This document shows positions 55,865 to 64,000 of a DNA stretch of 64,000 nt, piece after piece (position 1 is the stretch's first letter; every line of letters begins with the position of its first letter). A program made the translations under genes and the position numbers. The notes under the pieces were generated by a model that saw only the letters and a program-made list of their open reading frames with translations, did no database searches and was not told where the DNA came from. The stretch covers positions 38,385,956-38,449,955 of the forward strand of contig NC_081135.1 of the NCBI RefSeq assembly GCF_958295425.1, written 5' to 3'. Origin of the DNA: Solea solea. Lineage: Eukaryota; Chordata; Actinopteri; Pleuronectiformes; Soleidae.

Positions 55865-56653
55865 CTTAAAGCTACAGTATGTAAGAATATAACCAACATT
55901 TACACCCGCGTTTTAGGTGATTTTTGACGAGTGTGGACGCGTTTAATGACTCAGCAAAGATCGCAGCTTTTTATTCCAATCAACGGGAACACGAAACCTG
56001 AGTGAACGTGCTAATTTCTTCCCAGAGTCATTTCAGACGCAATGCTAAAGCTGCGTTGTATTTACATCGGGAACACGGAGAGAGAAGTCGGAAATTGGAC
56101 TAGCCATTGTTCGCAATACCAGGCGATAACCTCAACATGTTATTTTGCACACAAAAACATCGTAACAACCTGTCCTGAGGTTGCATTTCAGTTGAAAGTT
56201 CCAACTAGTAACTCGGAACTCAAATTTCACACACCAAATATATAGGTTACAAACTCATTTTTACCAACATGGACGTATTTAATCACTCTGCAATTATCGC
56301 AAAAAAAAATCTTAACTTCCAACTACAACTGAAACACATCATTCACGTACCAAAAAGACATCGTTCTTTGTTTTGCATAATTAGCTCCAATTCTCGTGTC
56401 ACCCGGTGACACTTCCGCACAAAAAAACGTCCGCTAACAAGTTGGAGTTTAACTTCTGGAAGGAAAGTTTCAGAAGTGAATTCTACTGCTAGTCTCCGCC
56501 CACCCCTGCTCTGTTGCTGTATACACACAAACGCTCCCTCTGTCGGGTCTGATAGTTTTGCCTCACAGAGAAAAATAATGTTTCATCGTTTATGTTCGGA
56601 ATAATGAATAATAACTAAAAACAACAACAAAGGTTACGTACCGCAGCTTTAAA
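55865..56653. mobile_element. Nonautonomous element family C with terminal inverted repeats
   Basis: The left end ttaaagctacagtatgtaag and right end ttacgtaccgcagctttaaa are inverted copies of each other. The interior includes tgcgttgtatttacatcggg and ttccaactagtaactcgga. Related ends or interior occur at 14220-14515, 38627-38650 and 41570-41915. No coding capacity. Confidence 0.6.
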
Positions 56654-56716
56654 AGACTTTTCATTCAATTTTTGTCCAGTAAAAAACTCTTAAATGTCAC
56701 AGCTTTAAACTCTGCC

Positions 56717-56808
56717 TCCTCTCACTCCTCCTCACTCCTCTCACTCCTCCTCACTCCTCTCACTCCTCTCACTCCTCCTCACTCCTCTCACTCCTCCTCA
56801 CTCCTCTC
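56717..56808. repeat. CTCACTCCTC polypyrimidine minisatellite
   Basis: About nine units of ctcactcctc or cctcactcctct, nearly pure pyrimidine apart from A. Confidence 0.85.
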
Positions 56809-58702
56809 ATGCAAAGCAGACAAACGTTTGACAGCGACACAGATAGATGTTGACCTATGAGGGAATTATTAGCGCTGATAGCAGAGAGCAGATAGAGAGA
56901 GAGAGAGGGGGGGCGTGGCCTAAATGGAAATAATATCCACAGATACGAGTGCTCCTCTTGTTCCTCATGCTGGTTTACAGCAGCGTTATCAGACCATTGG
57001 TTAATGCTTGGCTCTGCAGCAGCAGATAAAACAACGACGACGAGGAGAATTAAGAGTGTACTCAAAGAAACACAACACACACACGTCCTGTGTGTCAAAC
57101 ATAGGTGGAATTATCCTAATCTGGCAAAAATATACAGAATTATATCAACATAAATTGCAATAAAAAACTCTAAATAATGAATATATTTTACAGTAGAAAG
57201 TGTTAAAGTTTAAGTATAATCTTCATTTTAGCTTCAATTTAAGCTCAATTTCACACACTGGACCTTTAAAGATCGTGTGTTTACATGCACACACACACTT
57301 TACACCTTTATTTTCTATCTCACTATCAATAAATGTTATTATAACATAAAAACATGTTTAAACTTTTATGGTTTTATAATCAAACCCTTGTTATTTTGTG
57401 TGTAATTCAGTGACATATTATATTAAAATGCAGGTTTTTAATCAGTTTAGTCTGTTTATGTTTGTTTAATTTGTGTAAAATTCATTGTAAACGGAGCAAA
57501 TTTGTCGGAAAATATCTCGTTCCGATTATTTTGACAGAAATCTGTGGTGAAGTTTCACTTCAGGATTGTGTTCACAAAATGTGAATAAATAAATGAACAT
57601 ATTCTCTAAATGACAAGGATGTGAGATGTAAATGTAAAGATGTGAGCGATATACAACAACGTCACATTTCACCAGAAATGCCACAGAATGTGATTTCATT
57701 TTCAAAATATTCAATATTTTCTTTCCTTTCAGCGTCTCCACGGTGACGGAGTTCATGAACATTTCAGTCAAAGTCTTTGTGTTGTTGACGAGTTTTACAG
57801 GATGTCACATTGTGTTTTTTTTCCCGCGTCGCATGTTTTTGACGAGTTTTACTGTGTAACGAGGTCACTGTTTTATAACATAAGTGGATATAAAGTGTAA
57901 AAACACACTTTAAATCCACAACTAACTCATTTCTTCAACTATTTTATTGAATTATATGATATTTATTATTAACATTAACTGATTTTGAGTCTTTCTTCAG
58001 TCAGATGGGAAAAATATCTGACAGAAATGTCATATTTTCATACATGACATTTAAAAGTTAAGGATTTAAGGCAAAATTCTTAAGCTAAAGTGTGTTTTTG
58101 TTTTTTTTCCTGTGATTTGACGACACACTGTATCACTGTGTTAAAAAAATATTAATCTGCAGATTATTGATCGTTTTTTTTCATGAAAATTAAGTTTTCT
58201 GTCATCGAGCAGAAAGAAAACATTTAAGAAGCTGAAACTGCAGAACTTCAAAATAAATCATCTTTTCCTAAAATAAGCCACAATCTTAATCCTGGTTGTA
58301 AGAAGATTATTTTTCAGTCTGAACTTTAAACCTCAGTCAAAAGCAGGAAATGAATGTCGATGCTCAAACATTTAAAAAATGTGTGTTTTTCACAAACGTG
58401 ATCGAGCAGCGACGCCCCTCCACAATAAAAGCACAAACAACAACAACACAACGGTAAAGGTTTGTTTTCTTTTTCAAACTAAAAAACAACAGGAAGAGGA
58501 AGTGGAGAGTTTTTATATATGTGGCTGTTTATGAGAAATGATTAGTGTTCAGGGAAAAGGTTTCATTAGAGAGGAATTTATCTTTATGAGAAACAGACAC
58601 ACACACACACACACACACACAGCTACCAACAAAGTCACTCTCTGCTCCAAAAACCTCATGTTTGTTAAGACGAACATGAAGAGTTTGGTGTTTACAGCCT
58701 CA

Positions 58703-58716
58703 ACACACACACAGTG

Positions 58717-58753
<37 letters not shown>

Positions 58754-59037
58754 GTCTCTCTCTCTCTCTCTCACTCTCACACACACACAGTCTCTCACTC
58801 TCTCTCACACACACACACACACACAGTGTCTCTCTCTCTCTCTCACTCTCACACACACACAGTGTCTCTCTCTCTCTCTCACTCTCACACACACACAGTG
58901 TCTCTCTCTCTCTCTCACTCTCACACACACACAGTGTCTCTCTCTCTCTCTCTCTCTCTCACTCTCACACACACACAGTCTCTCACTCTCTCTCACACAC
59001 ACACACACACACAGACACACACACACACACACACAGA
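58703..59037. repeat. Composite (CT)n(CA)n minisatellite
   Basis: Five to seven blocks of roughly 40-60 bp, each a CT run, cactctcacacacacacagt and back to CT. The long Ser/Leu/His/Thr frames here are artefacts of the repeat. Confidence 0.9.
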
Positions 59038-59103
59038 TGTTCAGCCACACAAACCACAGTCAGTGAGTTAACACAGCTCTCTGTGCTTTAACACTTCCAG
59101 GGA

Positions 59104-59104
<1 letters not shown>

Positions 59105-59141
<37 letters not shown>

Positions 59142-59173
59142 GACACTGGGGGGGGGGGGGGGGGGGGGGGGGG
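59105..59173. repeat. (CA)n tract next to a 26-G run
   Basis: CA repeat (59105-59138) then ggacact and an uninterrupted run of about 26 G (59148-59173). G-quadruplex potential on the plus strand. Confidence 0.9.
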
Positions 59174-59704
59174 TGTCCCTCCACCCTCACTACACTGTCA
59201 CACACACACACATTCATGTACAGTGTTCTTAGTGAAGACTCAGTCTCGAACTATGAACCTTAACCATCACAACTAACCCTTAACTTAAACCCTCAATGAA
59301 ATCCCTTAACCTAAAAGCAGGTTTGAAGTCATAAACAGGTTTAATGTGAGACGAGCTGAGAAACATTTTATATTTAATACTTTATTGTTACATTGTTAAC
59401 GTGTTCATCTGTCTGTGGAGTAACTGCACTTTAAGTGTTTTTAATCTCTTAATCTTTCGCTGCATTATTTACCTTTAATGTTACGTTTAAGTCGTTTTTG
59501 GGAACAAACTTTTACTTGAACTTTCTTTACTAAATGACTTTAATAACAAATTGACTTTTTATGCTCAACTAAAGTAAATATTAGACACATTAAGACTTTA
59601 CCAGCATAATAAGTGACTTTAACTTTAAACTTACGTTAGTGCTGAAAGTAAAAGTGAATTACATTAAAGTAACAACGATGCACAGAGGAGAATATAACAC
59701 AGTA

Positions 59705-59705
<1 letters not shown>

Positions 59706-59758
<53 letters not shown>
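59706..59758. repeat. (GATA)n microsatellite
   Basis: About 13 GATA units. Confidence 0.95.
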
Positions 59759-61660
59759 GAATAAACTATTACAATAAAAATAATTTTACCCGTAAGGGAA
59801 AACACTACAGCTGTATGGGGAATAAGGGATTTAAATGTGAGAATCACACCATCAACAGTCAATCTCTCAAACTGTAATCTGTACTCTTTTATTCTTTTTC
59901 ATACAAACGTTTGATTATTAATTATCCCTTATATTAATTTGAGATTATTTTACTTACTTAACTGAGACACAAACTAACAGTGGCTTTAAAAAAAAAGGAT
60001 CGTATATTTGTTTTCTGTTGCGTCTCCACTGAGATTGAAATGATATATCTTTATAATCTGCTGCTATTAACTGACTTACATTAATAATAATATTAATAGA
60101 AAATTGTTCTTATTTTTTGGCTTCTCCTCGCGTTTATGAAACTGCAGAAAATAAATCATTAAACCTTCTTTTCCAAACTGAAATAAATATCTGGACAATA
60201 ATTTTAATCCTCAAACGCAAACATTAATCCCTGCGCAGTCGCGGGTTCATTGTTTTTTTTGTTGTTTTTTAAATGAGCGCAAACTCAGAAAAAAATCATC
60301 AGTGACTGAAATGATTCTTTTTTTCCTCGAGTTTAAAATTTAAAAACTATTCAAAATATATAAAAACACAAACTAACATGTTTATATTTAGATTTATTTC
60401 CTCTAATATTAATTATAAATGTATTAAAGGAAAATGTGACGAAGCTGAAAACCCTTTTCCAATTAATTACCTTTTTATTGTTATAATTATTATCATTATT
60501 ATTATTATTTTATTATTATTATTTATCAGCAGCAACATTATTATTATTGTTATTATTATATTAAATGTTATTTTAATAATTTCGCAGTTGCTGCGAATTA
60601 TTTTTGAATATTAATGAAGTAAAGTTCAGGCGCCACAATCACAATTAGGACAAATATTTCAAATATAACGGAATAAAAACGGCAGCGGAGGAAAAGTTAC
60701 GATGTTTTTTTATTTTAGTATTTAATTGAATTTAATTTAATTTAATCAGAATCTTCAGTCATTATTAACTTCGTTATTAACGTCAGTGTTTACGTCGTTT
60801 AATCTCCTTCATTTGTCCCGTGACACGATTTAAATCTTTTATTTTACTCATTTATTTAAATTAAAAGTCGGGATTAATTCTAGAAAAACCAAAGGTGTAG
60901 ATTATATTTGCAGAAATGGAAAAAGAAGAAAAAGTGTGTTTAATAATAAATGAGGACACACACACACACACACACACACTGAGGCCCTGCAGCTCATAGA
61001 CAGTGAAGGCATCTCTGCTGCAGCTCGTGGTGCGTTCACTGTCCCGTGTGTTAAAAATAAAAACATTAAACATGTTGAATTCATGAGTTCACTCATTAAT
61101 TGTCTCTGCAGCTCACCCTGTCACTCAGTAACAACGTCACACACACACACACTATAATCATCACTGCATTCATTATTATTTAAAAAAACAAACAGTTCAA
61201 AAGTTACAGAGGAAAAAAAACTAAACATTGACAAAACTAAACAACACTCACGCGCTCATGCTGATACATTTCTGTAAAACACACAATAATCAATAATTAC
61301 ATTTAAACACAAACAGCACGTGTGTTTGAACCTTTTCTATAATATTTAAATGAAATCTCTGCGAGCACGCGCCAAATCAGATTAAATACAAACAATAACT
61401 TCAAAATAAAGGGAACACATTCAACCGGATTCACGCGCCGCGGCGTCTGTTTAATCCGATTACACGTCCATGTGAAAACCCCTGCAATAATTCCTGATTT
61501 TCAGTCAAACTGTGTTGATGTTGATGTTGATATTTGCATAATAATCTGTTTAAATGTAAACATGAATCATCTCTGACGTAAACAGGCCAGAAATGACTTT
61601 CATTAAAGGGACAGTTCAGGGTTTTTACAGGTTTTTTTAAAATAACTATTACAGTTTTCT

Positions 61661-61679
61661 GTGTGTGTGTGTGTGTGTG
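61661..61679 (-). repeat. CA repeat downstream of putative first-exon donor
   Basis: On the transcript strand the GTGAGT donor at 61694-61699 is followed within about 20 nt by cgcgcacacacacacacac. Confidence 0.8.
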
Positions 61680-61699
61680 CGCGCGTGCACGTCACTCAC

Positions 61700-62330
61700 T
61701 GTTTACGGCGTGTCTGTAGCGCTGGTTCTGTCCATTGATCAGCAGTAGTGAATCCAGGGCTGCACGAGCTTCGCTTTGCTGCGGCTCCCGGAGTCACGGA
61801 CACGCGGCGGCGGAATCACGGCAGTGAGATCCACGGAGAGAGGGTGAAGGAGGGAGGGAGGAAGGGAGGAGGTGAAGTTTCAGTTATTGACCGAGGGCGA
61901 CGATTACGCGCGGGGATGGACGCGGAGACTGGAGGATGCGCGCGTGAGTGGAAGGAAGAAGCAGCAGTAACAGATGAGAGAGAGAGAGAAGGAGGTAGAG
62001 AGACATAGAGAGTGCGTGACAGCAGCAGCAGCGTGGGTCTGTCTCTCGTGGACTCAAACTTCTCTGCACTTTCCCCTCGTTGTTTTCTTCCTGCTCAGAG
62101 CGCGTCTTTACGCATGTGGAGTCTGTACGCTTCCTCTGGAACCATCGCCTCCGCCACGGAAGAAAAGAGTGAGTGAGTGAATGAGTGAATGAGAGGGAGA
62201 GTGAGGAAGAGAGAGAGAGAGAGAGAGAACGCGCAAAACAGTCGAAAAAAAACACAAACCCCAAACAGAGACGCAGAAGAAGCAGAGTGAGGAAAAGACG
62301 CAGAGACTGAGTCACTTTCAATCTCTCTGT
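61700..62330 (-). other. satb2: satb2 putative noncoding first exon (5' UTR)
   Basis: Exon 1 with the ATG has a 3' splice site upstream of it, so at least one upstream noncoding exon must exist. On the minus strand a strong donor (ACA then GTGAGT) ends a segment at 61700. The segment is preceded by GC- and CpG-richer, purine/pyrimidine-skewed sequence up to about 62330, unlike the surrounding AT-rich DNA. This is the best first-exon candidate in the window. The transcription start is not visible, and other or more distant first exons are possible. A short upstream ORF (61703-61735) lies just before the donor. Confidence 0.45.
61703..61735 (-). other. Short upstream ORF in putative satb2 5' UTR exon
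   Basis: Reading the minus strand, ATG at 61733-61735 opens a 10-codon frame (MDRTSATDTP) that stops at TAA, 61703-61705, two nucleotides before the exon end. It would be an upstream ORF if the exon is real. A role in translational control is inference. Confidence 0.3.
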
Positions 62331-62430
62331 GCCAACGAGGGAGCGCGCGGACTGATAGAGGGAGGAGAGACAAAGAGAGGGAGGGAGGGGAGGAGAGAGA
62401 GGGGGCGTGTCTGTGCACAGTTTTCACTTT
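62330..62430 (-). promoter_or_regulatory. satb2 putative promoter region
   Basis: A purine-rich (plus strand) stretch of GAGA and GGGAGG motifs flanks the putative first exon on its 5' side. It follows a CpG-rich patch (about 61740-62150). I see no TATA box. The call rests on position and composition only. Confidence 0.3.
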
Positions 62431-63496
62431 AAAGGACAAATACAAATAAACAGAAACATTTGATTTCTTGTCCATTAATGAGACATTTAACCGCAAAGGA
62501 GCATGGGACATTTTTGGTCAATCATGTTTTTCTGTCTGTCTTATGTAACCTGTCTCTCTCTTTCTGTCTCTGTCTCACTTGTGTCCATGCGCTGACACTT
62601 GTTAATAAGTAGCCCTAATATTAAGTCCCGCCCACTGTTTCTCTCCCGTGATGCTCTGCGCGCACACTGTGAATGATTGACAGCTCATCATCATCATTGA
62701 GCTTTTATACAATACAATAAATAAATAATCCGACTGTGTTGATAGGGTTGCACTTGTTTTATTTTGAAAAACAAACCAACTGTGATTTCCTGTTAAACAG
62801 CAGGGGTTCTCAAAGTCAGGGGCGAGGACCCTTCAGTGGTCCGTGACAAAGCTAGGACTGGATATTAAGTGTCTTTTGACTGTGTAAGATAAATTCCCAT
62901 GATGCAACAGTGGATTCATTTCCTCCAAACAAACAGCCATGACATTATCCTCATACATGTATGGACCAGTGGTTCTCAAACACTGGGTCGGGACCCACAG
63001 ATGGGACACAGGGATTTTTTTCCAGTTGAATGAAGTTTGTTTATGTTTTAAATAACATGCAAAAAAAAGAAGTTTGTCAATGAAGTTACAAAAAATGAGC
63101 AATTCAGTATGAGGTGTTACATATAGAGCTTTAAATGACCTCTCTGTTTGATTATTATTGTGATTTTGGTCACAATTAATACACACACACACACACATAT
63201 GATGTATATTTATGTATTTATTAAACACTTTATAAGACATTAGAGTAACAACATTGTAACAGAAACATGTCAAATACTTTCAAAATAAGACGTTATTACA
63301 GAGTAATTACCACACTGTTACCATGTTGTTGTTTCGCTGACTCAGCGTGACCTTTACGACCTTTACGACATAAACACTGACCTTGTCAGGACCAGTAGTC
63401 CTCATGGAGACCAGAACCTGGTCCTGATGAGGCAGAACCTCATTTCTGAGGAACTGGACTAAGTTAGTTATTAACTGGTTATGGTTAGTAATGAGG

Positions 63497-63536
<40 letters not shown>

Positions 63537-64000
63537 TTCACATAGAGATAAAGAATCTCTTAATCTTAAGAATAAAATATGTTTTTATGATTCATGTGAT
63601 CATAGAAATCACCTGCATTTTTTAAACATTAATTAATCTTTTTCTTCTTCGTTGATGATCAGCAGGTCAGGTGGGTTGACTTTAGGGGCGGGGCTAAAAC
63701 AACACAGTACAGAGTGAGATGTTATGAGAAGTGAGTGACGTCATCATCATCTCACATGAAAAAGGATGAACATTTACAGAGAAGAAGAAGAGCACGCGCC
63801 ATTCACTCTCTCACTTCCTGTTCCTCGTGTTTGTAAACATTTACGCTCAAGTTATTTATTTATTTAAAACATAACAATATTCACATCATAATAAATATCA
63901 TTTATTTTTACTCATATTTTAACAAGAGACAACAAACACAAGTCCAGTGATATTCAGTGATTATGACGCAGTGAGCGCGCTGTGTGCGCGTGGACCGCTG
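62431..64000. other. Upstream DNA with hAT-type MITE ends and GGACC repeat
   Basis: No gene seen. It holds two caggggttctcaaagtcagg / cagtggttctcaaacactgg-type ends (62801-62832 and 62967-63000) typical of hAT-type miniature elements, a CA tract (63181-63196), a GGACC-family copy (63360-63490) with a GT tract (63499-63534), and AT-rich DNA to the end. Confidence 0.6.
63360..63535 (+). repeat. GGACC dispersed repeat ending in (GT)n
   Basis: Contains gaccagtagtcctcatggag, aacctggtcctgatgaggca, gaacctcatttctgaggaac, ttaactggttatggttagta and a GT tract at 63499-63534. Same module order as 30300-30600. Confidence 0.65.

Larger units (their letters stand above)
48966..61699 (-). other. satb2 5' intron (noncoding exon to exon 1)
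   Basis: 12.7 kb, assuming the first exon at 61700. It holds a TA microsatellite (49361-49416), candidate conserved blocks (50215-50395, 53885-54235), family B palindromic elements (50580, 54398, 54819), a TIR element (55865-56653), composite CT/CA array (58703-59037), a 26-G run (59148-59173), GATA repeat (59706-59758) and an AT-rich stretch (60360-60640). No coding exon seen. Confidence 0.5.

Noticed and set aside
58538..59091. Plus- and minus-strand frames of Ser/Leu/His/Thr and Arg/Glu/Cys/Val repeats
   Set aside because: Artefacts of the composite CT/CA array on both strands.
61748..62321. Frames on both strands near the putative first exon
   Set aside because: Low-complexity frames in GA/CT-rich promoter DNA, with no domain and no splice context.

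Overview
This is vertebrate, almost certainly teleost fish, nuclear DNA. It carries one multi-exon gene on the minus strand with long introns, dense CA/CT microsatellites and fish-type interspersed repeats. There are no rRNA genes, tRNA genes, CRISPR arrays, operons or viral genes that I can support.

The gene is satb2 (special AT-rich sequence-binding protein 2), which covers most of the window. I traced 11 coding exons from the start codon at 48919-48921 to the stop at 5679-5681. Every junction has GT/AG ends and the phases match. The joined frame is 850 codons (849 residues), against 733 from memory for human SATB2. It holds the ULD oligomerisation domain, the CUT-like domain, a Gln/Pro-rich linker, CUT1, CUT2 and the atypical SATB homeodomain. 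Several diagnostic positions match SATB2 rather than SATB1. A further 51-nt exon-like segment (23524-23574) between exons 5 and 6 has good splice signals, matching phase and an open frame. It is probably a cassette exon and is the most interesting gene-level observation. A noncoding first exon and promoter probably lie at about 61700-62400.

Layout from left to right: 1-4350 is downstream repeat-rich DNA; about 4350-5678 is the probable 3' UTR; 5679-6716 holds exons 11 and 10; 6717-15983 is a long microsatellite-rich intron; 15984-29015 holds exons 9 to 3; 29016-37968 is intron 2 with exon 2 just beyond it; 38155-48749 is intron 1. Intron 1 contains an uninterrupted L2/CR1-type LINE ORF with endonuclease and reverse transcriptase, in the same orientation as satb2, and a 33-bp minisatellite. 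Exon 1 (48750-48965) follows. The interval 48966-61699 is a 5' intron with repeats and candidate enhancers, 61700-62400 is the putative first exon and promoter, and the rest is upstream DNA.

Other notable structure: CA microsatellites lie just downstream of four satb2 splice donors. Two coding-like minisatellites occur (33-bp and 39-bp units), one of which has a related array about 45 kb away. A palindromic MITE-like family has five copies. Several unique-looking blocks with homeodomain, POU or TCF-like motifs are candidate conserved noncoding elements. I found no undescribed multi-gene system.
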